Assembly (NCBI RefSeq): GCF_022758295.1
Contig: NZ_JALDWJ010000001.1
Location: 1 to 64,000, forward strand
DNA from: Lysobacter sp. CFH 32150
GTDB lineage: Bacteria > Pseudomonadota > Gammaproteobacteria > Xanthomonadales > Xanthomonadaceae
DNA length: 64,000 bases
Direction: 5' to 3'
The notes under the pieces are model-generated. The model had not been told where the DNA came from, did not search any database, and saw only the letters and a list, made by a program, of their open reading frames with translations. Below are positions 27,732 to 39,114 of the stretch, one piece after another; within the stretch, counting starts at the first letter, position 1, and each line of letters begins with the position of its first letter. The position numbers and the translations under genes are program-made.

Positions 27732-28940
27732 ATGCTCCACCTTGTCCGACGCGCTTTGCTGGCCGTCACCTTGCTCGGCTTCATCGCCGCGGCACCTGCT
27801 TACGCCCACGAGACGCTCAAGCTCGAAGCACCCAAGCCGCTGCTCGCACCCACGCCGCCCATGGGCTGGAACTCGTGGAACAAGTTCGCCTGCAACATCA
27901 ACGAGGCGCTGGTACGCAAGCAGGCCGATGCGATGGTGGCCTCCGGCATGAAGGATGCCGGTTACCAGTACATCGTCATCGACGACTGCTGGCAGAAGAG
28001 CCGTGACGCCGACGGCAACATCGTCGCGGACCCCGAACGCTTCCCCGGCGGCATCAAGGCGCTGGTCGACTACGTGCATTCGAAGGGGCTGAAGTTCGGC
28101 CTCTATTCCGATGCCGGCGCGCTCACCTGCGGCGGCCGTCCCGGTAGCGCCGGCCACGAATTCCAGGACGCGCGCCAGTACGCCAGTTGGGGCGTGGACT
28201 ACCTGAAGTACGACTGGTGCTACACCGGCCCCCGCAACGCGGAGGCCGCCTACACCATCATGGCCAAGGCGCTGCGCGAGTCGGGGCGCGACATCGTGCT
28301 GTCCATCTGCGAATGGGGCACCAACCAGCCCGAGCGCTGGGGCCCCACGGTCGGCCACTTGTGGCGCACCACCGGCGACATCTACGACGCCTGGGAGGGC
28401 AAGAAGGACTGGTCGCACGGCATGACGAACATCCTCGACATGCAGGTCGAGCGCTGGCGCCACGCCGCGCCCAATGCCTGGAACGATCCCGACATGCTGG
28501 AAGTGGGCAACGGCGGCATGACCACCACCGAGTACGAGTCGCACTTCTCGCTGTGGGCGATGCTGGCGGCACCGCTGATCGCCGGCAACGACTTGTCGAC
28601 GATGGACGCGGACACCCGCCGCATCCTCACCAACACCGACGTCATCGCCGTCGACCAGGACCCGCTGGGCCAGCAGGCGCGGCGCATCTGGAAGGAGGGC
28701 GACCTCGAGATCTGGGCGCGCCCGCTCCAGGGCGGCGGGCACGTAGTGGTGCTGTTCAACCGCGGCGAGGCGCCGTCCGACATGAAGGTGAGCTGGGATC
28801 AGCTCGAACTGCCTGCCGGCCAGAAGGCCGACGTGAAGGACCTTTGGAGCAAGAAGGTCTCGAAGAAGGTGCGCGGCAGCTACGGCGGCACGGTCGCTCC
28901 GCATGGCGTGATCATGCTGCGCATCACGCCGGTGCGATGA
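27732..28940 (+). CDS. secreted GH27 family alpha-galactosidase
   Basis: A 402-residue retaining enzyme that removes terminal alpha-D-galactose (some members act on beta-L-arabinopyranose). The ATG at 27732 follows GAGGA by about nine bases and starts a signal peptide ending near APAYAHE. GH27 hallmarks are TPPMGWNSWNKFACNI, YQYIVIDDCWQKSRD, GLKFGLYSDAGALTCGG, the nucleophile Asp161 in VDYLKYDWCY, SICEWGTNQPERWG, and the acid/base Asp in WNDPDMLEVGNGG. A short C-terminal beta domain closes the protein. It lies in the run of co-directional hydrolases and would complement the GH97 enzyme. Confidence 0.93.
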   Translation: MLHLVRRALLAVTLLGFIAAAPAYAHETLKLEAPKPLLAPTPPMGWNSWNKFACNINEALVRKQADAMVASGMKDAGYQYIVIDDCWQKSRDADGNIVADPERFPGGIKALVDYVHSKGLKFGLYSDAGALTCGGRPGSAGHEFQDARQYASWGVDYLKYDWCYTGPRNAEAAYTIMAKALRESGRDIVLSICEWGTNQPERWGPTVGHLWRTTGDIYDAWEGKKDWSHGMTNILDMQVERWRHAAPNAWNDPDMLEVGNGGMTTTEYESHFSLWAMLAAPLIAGNDLSTMDADTRRILTNTDVIAVDQDPLGQQARRIWKEGDLEIWARPLQGGGHVVVLFNRGEAPSDMKVSWDQLELPAGQKADVKDLWSKKVSKKVRGSYGGTVAPHGVIMLRITPVR

Positions 28941-29041
28941 CCAGCGGGCAGCAGCCATCGTCGGCGGCCACGGCACGTCGCAATGGGCGTGGACCTGTGG
29001 CCTTCGCCTGATCGTTCGGTGTGAACCTACCGGAGAAAGAG

Positions 29042-30676
29042 ATGCAAGTATTGTTGTCGAATCTGCGGCGCGCCGGCTGGCCGTTGATGGCCTGGGTCGC
29101 GGCAGCTGCCAGCGTCGCGCCCATTGCGGCGAGCGCCGCTGAAGCTCCACCGCGCGAAATCACCATCGACCTTGCGCGAGCCGAACGTCCGCTGGACCGG
29201 TTCTTCGACCTGTCGATCGGTTCGGATTTTCCGGGCACTTTGATACGGCCGGACAGTCAGGCGCACCTGAAGCTCGCAGTCGATGAGTTGGGCTTCCGCT
29301 ACATCCGATTCCACGACATCTTTCACGACGTGCTGGGCACCGTGCGGGTCGTCGACGGGCGCACCGTGTACGACTGGACCAGGATCGACCAGCTCTACGA
29401 CGATCTGCTGTCGAAAGGGATCAAGCCCTTCATCGAGCTGGGATTCTCACCCCAGGCGATGGCCACGTCCGGGCAGACCATCTTCTACTGGAAAGGCAAT
29501 ACGTCGCATCCGAAGCTGGAGCCGTGGCGCGATCTCGTCGATGCGTTCGTTCGCCACCTGCGCGACCGCTACGGCGTGGCGGAAGTACGGCACTGGTACT
29601 TCGAGGTCTGGAACGAACCGAATCTCCGCGACTTCTGGGAGCGCGCCGACCAGCAGGCCTATTTCCGGCTCTACGACGTCACTGCCAGGACGATCAAGGC
29701 GATCGATCCGACGCTGCAGGTCGGCGGTCCCTCGACTGCGGGCGCTGCATGGGTTCCGGAATTCCTCGAGTACGCGCATAGGAACGGCGTGCCGGTGGAT
29801 TTCGTGACCACGCACAGCTACGGCGTGGACGGCGGTTTCCTGGACGAAAAAGGTGAAGCCGACACCAAGCTTTCGCCGTCGCCGGACGCCATCGTCGGCG
29901 ATGTGCGCAGGGTCAGGGAACAGATCGGCGCATCGCCGTTCCCGTCGTTGCCGCTGTACTTCACGGAGTGGAGCACCAGCTATACGCCGCGCGACGCCGT
30001 GCACGACTCGTATGTCAGTGCGCCGTACATCCTCAGCAAGCTCAAGGCGACGCAGGGACTGGTGCAGGGCATGAGCTACTGGACCTACACCGATCTGTTC
30101 GAGGAACCGGGTCCGCCGCCGACCCCGTTTCATGGCGGCTTCGGGCTGATCAATCGCGAAGGCATCCGCAAGCCGGCGTTCTTCGCTTACAAGTACCTGC
30201 ATGCCCTCAGCGGCAAGGAGATTCCATCCTCCGATGCCGAGTCGCTGCTGGCGACGGATGGCGCCCGAACTTCCGCATTGATCTGGAATTGGACCTCTCC
30301 CCAGCAGAACGTCAGCAATCGGCCGTTCTACACCAGGCTCGTTCCCGCTTCGCCGGTATCCGCGGCGAAGCTCGCGTTCAAACACCTCGCGGCGGGCGTG
30401 TACCGGCTTGAAGTCAGGCGTACCGGGTTTCGTGCCAACGACGCGTACTCGACCTACATCGAGATGGGAGCTCCCGCTTCCCTGAGCGGCAGTCAGCTCG
30501 ACAGGCTGCGCGAACTGACGCGCGACTTGCCGGAGACCGATCGCCGGATCGAAATCGGACCTGCTGGTGAGTACAGGTTCGAGGTTGAGATGCGCAGCAA
30601 CGATGTCGTGCTGGTGACGCTGACGCCGGAACGTCGTGAGCATCCAGTATTCGCAGCCTGGAAACGTCATGAGTGA
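29042..30676 (+). CDS. secreted GH39 family beta-xylosidase-type enzyme
   Basis: A 544-residue retaining exo-enzyme. I chose the ATG at 29042, which follows GGAGAAAGA directly; a GTG at 29021 lacks such a site. The signal peptide ends near ASAAEAP (residue about 34). Clan A landmarks include GFRYIRFHDIFHD, IKPFIELGFSPQAMAT, the acid/base Glu192 in FEVWNEPNLRDFW, HSYGVDGGF, and the nucleophile Glu309 in LPLYFTEWSTSYTPRD, then MSYWTYTDLFEEPGPP. These fit GH39 beta-xylosidases, which release xylose from xylooligosaccharides. Some GH39 proteins act on other sugars, such as arabinopyranose. It starts 101 bp after the GH27 stop and is followed by a 142-bp gap. Confidence 0.88.
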   Translation: MQVLLSNLRRAGWPLMAWVAAAASVAPIAASAAEAPPREITIDLARAERPLDRFFDLSIGSDFPGTLIRPDSQAHLKLAVDELGFRYIRFHDIFHDVLGTVRVVDGRTVYDWTRIDQLYDDLLSKGIKPFIELGFSPQAMATSGQTIFYWKGNTSHPKLEPWRDLVDAFVRHLRDRYGVAEVRHWYFEVWNEPNLRDFWERADQQAYFRLYDVTARTIKAIDPTLQVGGPSTAGAAWVPEFLEYAHRNGVPVDFVTTHSYGVDGGFLDEKGEADTKLSPSPDAIVGDVRRVREQIGASPFPSLPLYFTEWSTSYTPRDAVHDSYVSAPYILSKLKATQGLVQGMSYWTYTDLFEEPGPPPTPFHGGFGLINREGIRKPAFFAYKYLHALSGKEIPSSDAESLLATDGARTSALIWNWTSPQQNVSNRPFYTRLVPASPVSAAKLAFKHLAAGVYRLEVRRTGFRANDAYSTYIEMGAPASLSGSQLDRLRELTRDLPETDRRIEIGPAGEYRFEVEMRSNDVVLVTLTPERREHPVFAAWKRHE

Positions 30677-30818
30677 CGGTGCCGACGGTGAAGCCCGGGT
30701 GCGGGGCAGACACCGAAGCCTTGGGCTGCGACGACGATGGCCGCGCGACCGGCGCGCGACTGAATCGAGCATCCATCCCCAATGCACCGAACTGCTCTTA
30801 ACCACAGAGGTGTGAGCG

Positions 30819-33919
<3,101 letters not shown>

Positions 33920-33920
33920 T

Positions 33921-33937
33921 CCGGCGCAAAGCGCCGG
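33921..33937 (+). terminator. hairpin after the CE1 gene
   Basis: CCGGCGC-AAA-GCGCCGG forms a perfect 7-bp stem two bases after the stop codon. No T run follows, so it may be an mRNA-stabilising or weak terminating hairpin before the GH51 gene. Confidence 0.5.
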
Positions 33938-34033
33938 CTCCAGAACAACGCTTCACTCCGCCGCACGCGATCGAGCCGCTTGGATAGGCGCCGCGGGCGA
34001 ACTGAAAAATACTGACTGACGACGAGCGACCCG

Positions 34034-35566
34034 ATGAACGTGAAGATGAAGCATCTGCTGCACGCTGCAACCTTGGCACTGTCCGTGAGCGCCGCGGCCA
34101 TCGCCGCCGAACCCGCCGAAGTGCGCCTGACGATCGCGACGGAAGCCGTCGGCCCGCGCATCGAGCCCGAGATCTATGGCCACTTCGTCGAACACCTCGG
34201 CACCGGCGTCTACGACGGGTTGTGGGTGGGGCCTGAATCGAAGATCCCGAACACCCGCGGCTGGCGCAATGACGTGGTCGAGGCGCTGCGTCGCATCGAG
34301 GTGCCGGTGATCCGGTGGCCGGGCGGCTGTTTCGCCGACGACTACGACTGGCGCGACGGCATCGGCGACCCGGCGAAGCGGCCGGTGCGGCTGAACAGAT
34401 GGTGGGGCAGGGTGCCCGAGACCAACCGCGTCGGCACGCATGAATTCATGGACCTGGTCGAGATGCTCGGCAGCGAAGCCTACATCGCCGCCAACATGGG
34501 TTCGATGTCGCCGCGGGATGCCAGCCAGTGGCTGGAATACATGACCTCGGACAGCAAGTCCGCGCTCGCCGAGGAACGCCGCCGCAACGGGCGCGACCGG
34601 CCCTGGAAGGTGAAGTACGTAGGCGTCGGCAACGAGAGCTGGGGTTGCGGCGGCAACATGCGCCCCGAGTATCAAGCTGATCTGCACAACCGGTACGCCA
34701 CCTACCTGCAAGACACGCTGCGCGTGGCGTCCGGCGACGGGCAGCGCAACGATCATCTGGTCGAAGTGCTGATGGAACGTTCCGGCGCCCACATGGACGC
34801 GTTCACGTTGCACTACTACACCACCGCCGGCGAGTGGGAGGACAAGGGGCCTGCCACCGGCTTCGGCGCCGACCGCTGGGCCAAGGGTTTGCAGTCCGCG
34901 CTCGGCATCGAGGAACGCATCGTCGCGGTAAGCGGCATCATGGACAAGCACGACCCCAAGAAGCGCGTCGCGCTGTACGTCGACGAGTGGGGCACCTGGC
35001 ACGACCCGGCGCCCGGCACCAACCCAGGCTTCCTGCAGCAGCAGAACACGTTGCGCGACGGGCTGGTCGCCGCCCTCACGTTCAACGTATTCCACCGCCA
35101 CACCGAGCGGGTGAAGATGGCCAACATCGCGCAGATGGTCAACGTGCTGCAGGCCATGGCGCTGACGGACGGGCCGCGCATGGCGCTCACGCCGACCTAT
35201 CACGTGTTCGAACTCTACAAGCCGTTCCGCGGCGCGGTGCCGCTCAAGGCGACACTGGAAACCCCGCGCTGGCATGAGGGCGAAATTGAGCTGCCGGCCG
35301 TGGACGCGTCGGTGGCACGTGCGGCCGACGGCAGCATGGTCCTCGCACTCGTCAACCTCGATCCCTGGCGAACCGCGCGCGTGCAGACCAATCTCAGCGG
35401 CGCCGTCAGGGGCCGGATCCTGACCGCCGATGCGTTGGATGCGCACAACACTTTCGCGAAGCCGAATGCACTGGTGCCTGCACCCTACAGCTCGGGAGCG
35501 AACGGTGCGCCGTTGACGCTCGAACTGCCGCCGAAATCGGTCGTTGTCGTAAGTGTGCCGCGATGA
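34034..35566 (+). CDS. secreted GH51 family alpha-L-arabinofuranosidase
   Basis: A 510-residue retaining enzyme that removes alpha-L-arabinofuranose from arabinan, arabinoxylan or arabinosylated xyloglucan. A signal peptide (LLHAATLALSVSAAAIAAEP) is present, whereas many GH51 enzymes are cytosolic. Motifs are EIYGHFVEHLGTGVYDGLWV, VIRWPGGCFADDYDWRDGIG, the acid/base Glu201 in YVGVGNESWGCGGNMRPE, HYYTTAGEWEDKG and the nucleophile Glu318 in LYVDEWGTWHDPAPGT, followed by a C-terminal beta-sandwich ending PPKSVVVVSVPR. It is the last enzyme of the left-hand operon; the inovirus remnant begins about 170 bp later. Its arabinose product matches the furanose importer and oxidative pathway upstream. 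Confidence 0.92.
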   Translation: MNVKMKHLLHAATLALSVSAAAIAAEPAEVRLTIATEAVGPRIEPEIYGHFVEHLGTGVYDGLWVGPESKIPNTRGWRNDVVEALRRIEVPVIRWPGGCFADDYDWRDGIGDPAKRPVRLNRWWGRVPETNRVGTHEFMDLVEMLGSEAYIAANMGSMSPRDASQWLEYMTSDSKSALAEERRRNGRDRPWKVKYVGVGNESWGCGGNMRPEYQADLHNRYATYLQDTLRVASGDGQRNDHLVEVLMERSGAHMDAFTLHYYTTAGEWEDKGPATGFGADRWAKGLQSALGIEERIVAVSGIMDKHDPKKRVALYVDEWGTWHDPAPGTNPGFLQQQNTLRDGLVAALTFNVFHRHTERVKMANIAQMVNVLQAMALTDGPRMALTPTYHVFELYKPFRGAVPLKATLETPRWHEGEIELPAVDASVARAADGSMVLALVNLDPWRTARVQTNLSGAVRGRILTADALDAHNTFAKPNALVPAPYSSGANGAPLTLELPPKSVVVVSVPR

Positions 35567-35739
35567 ACCGCCAGTCGAGACGCCTAAAGGACTGGTGTGG
35601 CCAACGTCGAGGACAACTGGGAACGAGTGGCGAAGAGCAAGACGCCGGCAGTTCGTTGTCGCGTACCGTGGAGGAGTACCAATCAGGAGAAACAACGGAG
35701 CGTCGCTGTAGCCGTGCCTAGTTTCCAATCCGTTCCGCT

Positions 35740-35776
35740 GCTCCGAGGGCCAACCCGGCACCCACTCGGGGGAGAG
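35740..35776. repeat. inovirus-associated repeat, right copy (partner at 791-827)
   Basis: This sequence is 33/37 identical to 791-827 and lies at the left border of the phage remnant, 30 bases before the frame of the broken Zot gene opens. The rest of 35567-35805 has no gene I can support and no recognisable Xer site. Confidence 0.55.
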
Positions 35777-35805
35777 GGTGACCGGGTTTATCCGCTCGGC
35801 TCAGT

Positions 35806-36828
35806 TTGAGCCGGAGCCCGATGCAAGTGTTCCAGGGTCATCCAGGCGGCCGCAACGCGATCAGGAATTGGGTAACTCCGGTTTGCAAGCATGACGATGC
35901 CGATCTTGTTTCTTGTCTTCGTCTACCTGACGGTGCGGTTGCGTTAGTTGACGAAGCGTACGAGCACGGCATGCTGCCGAAGCGCGGGCCCGGCATGAAG
36001 GTGCCGCATCACGTCGAACAGCTTGCAAAGCATCGCCATCGCGGCTTGGATTTCATCTTCGTATCGCAGTCACCGGCGCGGCAGGTCGATGACTTCGTGC
36101 ATGATCTCATCGAGGAACACGTGCACGTGCGTCGTCGGTTCGGCACGCAGTTCGTGCATTTGCGCTGCTTCGATAAGTTCGAACGGAACCCGGACAAGGC
36201 GCACCCGATCTGGCTCAAGCGCGTTACGTTGCCAAAGCGCCCGCGCGGGCTGTACGAATCCACGAAGCTCGACACCACGCAGAAGCGGATTCCCTGGTAT
36301 TACTGGGCGGCGGCTGCACTCGCCATTGCTATTCCGCTCGGCGTGTTCCTCGTTGGTAGCGACGTCAAGCGCAAACTTGAAGGCGAAGGCAAGCCCGGCG
36401 TAGCAGTCAGCGACGGAGCGGGAGCGACGGCGCTGACTGCGAAGCCTGGTGCTGTCGTTGCTGAGATCACGGCGCAAGATGTGTTGCAGCAGGTCACGCC
36501 ACGCATTGCCGGCATGCCCTGGTCCGCGCCCGCTTGGGATGAACGCCGTGTGCGGTCCGATCCAGAAATCTTCTGCGCTTCCAGTTCACCGGGCTTCGAT
36601 GCGAACGGCGATCCACAGCCCGACACCTGTAGCTGCATCACGGAGCAGGGCACTGACTATGAGTTGCAGCTTGCGGTGTGCCGCACGATTGCCAGGCACG
36701 GCCCGGCGTATAACCCGTACAAGAGCGCCAGGCATTCGAACGGGGCGGGCAGGGGTGCAGGGGAGTCTCCCCTGCGGGTATGGCCTCACAAGAGGCCGCT
36801 AGCGCGCCGCAGGCGGTTCAAGGTGTAG
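35806..36828 (+). pseudogene. Zot-type inovirus assembly ATPase, 5'-truncated
   Basis: About 340 codons remain open. Zot (gene I protein) drives assembly and export of filamentous phage through the host envelope. The remaining part shows Walker B-like VALVDEAYEHGMLPKRG, VPHHVEQLAKHRHRGLDFIF, VSQSPARQVDDFVHDLI, and HVHVRRRFGTQFVHLR, then one transmembrane segment (WAAAALAIAIPLGVFLVGSD) and a periplasmic tail with paired cysteines (PDTCSCITEQGTDYE). The N-terminal 60-80 residues with the Walker A loop (GxxGSGKS) are absent, and the first 45 or so codons of the open frame do not look like Zot. Phage replication, coat and adsorption genes are also missing. I infer a dead remnant cut at its left end. 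Confidence 0.8.
36757..36797. terminator. paired hairpins at the 3' end of the Zot remnant
   Basis: GCAGGGGA-GTC-TCCCCTGC (8-bp stem, 36757-36775) and GGCCTC-ACAA-GAGGCC (6-bp stem, 36782-36797) lie side by side. Inovirus genomes carry strong hairpins after the assembly genes for termination or packaging; either role is possible. Confidence 0.5.
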
Positions 36829-36911
36829 GCAGCGCTGACGATGTCCAGCTTGGATACGGAGCCTTCCGCGCCGGGACGTAATCCTGCCTTGGAAGCCCTG
36901 GTTCAACAGCA

Positions 36912-37781
36912 TCAGCCATTCGCATCGGGTAACGCACTATGGGCGGGATCGATCGTAGGGGCGAGTTGCGGTGCAACTCGAATTCTATGGCACAGCTCCA
37001 CGGCGGTACGAATGCTATCAACTGTTTCGACCAGAGCTAATCCGGAGTTCTCCTCAAATATTACTCTGGCATTTCCAGTCTGCTTGCTGATAGCAACATC
37101 CTGATAAGGCACATAGCTCTTTACTATGCCTATCAAGGCTGAGCGATGTATCGCTTGGGTGCCTGTGATGGAAGCAAGCTCAGGGCTAATTACAACCGGC
37201 CCCCCGCTATTGCCAGGAAAAATATTTGCATCGATGAGGAAAGCCGATGCATGGCTATTCAGCACATCACGCACGCGTGCAATGCAACCGGCGCGTGCAA
37301 TCACAAACATCGTCTGTTCGGCAACAATTCCCATCGGAAAGCCGAGCACAAATACGCCGTCACCTTCGGACACGCCCATTGATCGCATCTCTGCGATGCC
37401 TACGGCATTCTTATCCAACGAGAAGAATTCGAATGCCGCGGTGTCTCTTCTTAAGACGTGCGCATTTATAGAGATTGCCGCTACATCAATGTCCGGTGCG
37501 GGGTGGCCTATCCAAATAGCGCCGTTGGCATCTTGCAACTGGACTGGATAATCCAGGACACCAGAGTGGTCGCTGTTACCGAAGCGCACGATGATATTGT
37601 CTTTGCCGTTCAGTACATGCTTGTTTGTAACAAGAAATGTGCTGTATCGCTTTTCCTCACCTTCTCCATCGACGTAGTGGCCCGCCATGAAGCCGGTGCC
37701 TATCCAGCTAGGACCGGCATCTTGGGTTGGAACGCCAATAGATACGACGCAGTCGAGAAAGCCGGGAGGTATGAGAGCCAT
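36912..37781 (-). CDS. cytosolic trypsin-like serine protease, phage-borne cargo
   Basis: A 289-residue protein with a trypsin-like fold and a full predicted triad: His55 in LVTNKHVLNG, Asp99 in PDIDVAAISI and Ser192 in NIFPGNSGGPVVI. There is no signal peptide or membrane segment, so it should stay in the cytosol, unlike DegP-type periplasmic proteases; no PDZ domain is present. The start at 37781 has AAGAGG nine bases upstream. Base composition is much richer in A and T than the flanking sugar genes, a sign of transfer. It follows the unknown gene at 37834-38595 by 52 bp on the same strand. Trypsin-like domains occur as effectors in bacterial conflict systems, so a defence or immunity role is possible but unproven. 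Confidence 0.8.
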   Translation of the reverse strand: MALIPPGFLDCVVSIGVPTQDAGPSWIGTGFMAGHYVDGEGEEKRYSTFLVTNKHVLNGKDNIIVRFGNSDHSGVLDYPVQLQDANGAIWIGHPAPDIDVAAISINAHVLRRDTAAFEFFSLDKNAVGIAEMRSMGVSEGDGVFVLGFPMGIVAEQTMFVIARAGCIARVRDVLNSHASAFLIDANIFPGNSGGPVVISPELASITGTQAIHRSALIGIVKSYVPYQDVAISKQTGNARVIFEENSGLALVETVDSIRTAVELCHRIRVAPQLAPTIDPAHSALPDANG

Positions 37782-37833
37782 ATATAGCCTCTTGTTTGGT
37801 CTGGACTTATAGCGCGTTGCTAAAGCCCTTGGA

Positions 37834-38595
37834 TCAAGCCGAGTCGTGAGGCTGCTTCGGCTTCCGTAAATAGTTGGCTACTGCTGCCTCTAGTGGATTT
37901 GGCGAGCTCGCATCAATTGCTAGTTTTAGGCAGCGAACAGACTCGTTCAGGACGTTCCAATACCCGATAAGTTGCATTTGCGGGTTCTGGTCCATGGCCT
38001 CCATGAGTAAAGTCCATTTTCGCAGTGATCCGGTCCCGTGTGACTCTGGCGTTCTGAAGGTTTGGTCAAAACGCGTTGTAACTTCTCTTGATAGTGCACA
38101 AAAATTCGCTGGAATTTCCTTAATGTCTTTTGCATACGTAAGGAACCGGCTTGTCTTACGCTTTGCGCCTGAGAACACCTCATACATTTGGGGCGCATAG
38201 ATCAATAGCAGGAGACCGAATATCTTTTCCCAGATTGCTCTGTAGCGTAAGACGAAGGATGACTGGTGGCGAAGGAGGTCCAGCTTGCCGAAGAAGTTAT
38301 GCTCAGAATCTAGAATTGAGCCCTTTTGAGACTCCGCTGTTATAGAAAAATTGTCATTCCAGGTTCCGCCAAGGCTCGACATCTCCATATGGAGGGCTAC
38401 GTAATTCAGAAACACATCAAGTGCCGCGGCGAAAAGCTTGCTGCCATCAGATCGGGTCGTACAGTAATCGAAGAATGAAACAAGCGATGGGTATGCAAGA
38501 GGTACCCGCGTTCTTGTTAACAGGTAGGAGTTTGCAAGTTCTTCGAAGCGTGCCACCTGTTCACGAGATGACAATGAAAACTTCCGGTCCATCAT
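37834..38595 (-). CDS. unknown protein paired with the trypsin-like protease
   Basis: A 253-residue protein I do not recognise. It has no signal peptide; a strongly hydrophobic stretch at about residues 125-145 (IWEKIFGLLLLIYAPQMYEV) may be a buried helix or a single membrane pass. The rest is mostly helical by composition, with basic patches (GAKRKTSRFL). The ATG at 38595 is one of two adjacent ATGs and lacks a strong ribosome binding site. G+C is low, like the protease gene downstream, and both genes sit between the DUF3653-like gene and the Zot remnant. The order suggests a two-gene unit in which this protein could be sensor, substrate or toxin for the protease; that is conjecture. Confidence 0.65.
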   Translation of the reverse strand: MMDRKFSLSSREQVARFEELANSYLLTRTRVPLAYPSLVSFFDYCTTRSDGSKLFAAALDVFLNYVALHMEMSSLGGTWNDNFSITAESQKGSILDSEHNFFGKLDLLRHQSSFVLRYRAIWEKIFGLLLLIYAPQMYEVFSGAKRKTSRFLTYAKDIKEIPANFCALSREVTTRFDQTFRTPESHGTGSLRKWTLLMEAMDQNPQMQLIGYWNVLNESVRCLKLAIDASSPNPLEAAVANYLRKPKQPHDSA

Positions 38596-38646
38596 CGCGC
38601 TCTGAGTACAGCATTCAGAGGAGCATATCAGCCGGTTAGCTGTGTT

Positions 38647-38946
38647 CTATGCACAACCCTCGAATGGTTCCCGGGCCGGCAGTGAAATGACCTGCGAGGA
38701 TCTTGGCAGCTTTTTGAGTCGTAACTTCTGTAGGCGCGTTTGTCCGGCTTCGCGGAACAGGATGCCGCGGAGCCGTTCCGGCGAAATGCGATCACCATCT
38801 GGCGACACCAGGACACGGCCAGCCATCCGCCAGCCGGCCCATTGACCGTACAGCGGTGTCAGGTTGTAGACGGTGCGCTCGGCCAGCTGGTACGCACAGT
38901 TATTCGGGCACGGCTGGCCCTCAGGCCAACAGGGTGGTCGATCCAT
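38647..38946 (-). CDS. DUF3653-like inovirus protein
   Basis: A 99-residue small basic protein. It begins with MDRPPCWPEGQPCPNNCAYQ and carries the motif TPLYGQWAGWRMAGRVLVSP followed by DGDRISPERLRGIL, which I recall from DUF3653-type proteins of Xanthomonas filamentous phages, where the reverse-strand gene next to the attachment site is thought to be regulatory. The tail is rich in Arg and Lys. Two N-terminal Cys pairs may be structural. The start has no good ribosome binding site. It lies 70 bp from the dif-like site and directly upstream of the cargo pair. Its first 39 bases are repeated, frameshifted, at 1187-1226. The assignment rests on memory of the motif. Confidence 0.65.
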   Translation of the reverse strand: MDRPPCWPEGQPCPNNCAYQLAERTVYNLTPLYGQWAGWRMAGRVLVSPDGDRISPERLRGILFREAGQTRLQKLRLKKLPRSSQVISLPAREPFEGCA

Positions 38947-39016
38947 GACGGGGGTTCTCGTAGGGGGTAATAGAGAACCAAAACGAGAGGAACAGCTTGA
39001 TCTGCCCCCATAGCCA

Positions 39017-39044
39017 ACTTCGCATAATGTATATTATGTAAATC
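39017..39044. other. dif-like XerCD recombination site (chromosomal dif or inovirus att)
   Basis: The 28 bases contain TCGCATAATGTATATTATGT, which equals the core of the bacterial dif site: XerC arm ending CGCATAA, 6-base centre TGTATA, XerD arm beginning TTATGT. Compared with E. coli dif the outer bases differ, and the XerD arm has one T fewer (TTATGTAAATC). Filamentous phages of Xanthomonadaceae integrate at dif using host XerCD, so this is the right attachment site of the adjacent phage remnant and/or the chromosomal dif. Confidence 0.85.
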
Positions 39045-39071
39045 AAACGATGTCTCTCCCAAGCCGTCCGC

Positions 39072-39104
39072 GGCTGCATCCCCCGTCTATCCGGGAATGC
39101 AGCC
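39072..39104 (-). terminator. hairpin after the symporter gene
   Basis: GGCTGCAT (39072-39079) pairs with ATGCAGCC (39097-39104), with added C/G pairs inside, eleven bases beyond the symporter stop on the minus strand. It probably ends the xyloglucan operon before the dif-like site. No T run is seen. Confidence 0.55.
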
Positions 39105-39114
39105 CTTTCACGCC

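Noticed and set aside
27628-27951. 107-codon frame as a functional gene
   Set aside because: Only the first 23 codons resemble a protein (Tat leader); the rest overlaps the GH27 leader and gene out of phase. Kept as a vestigial leader instead.
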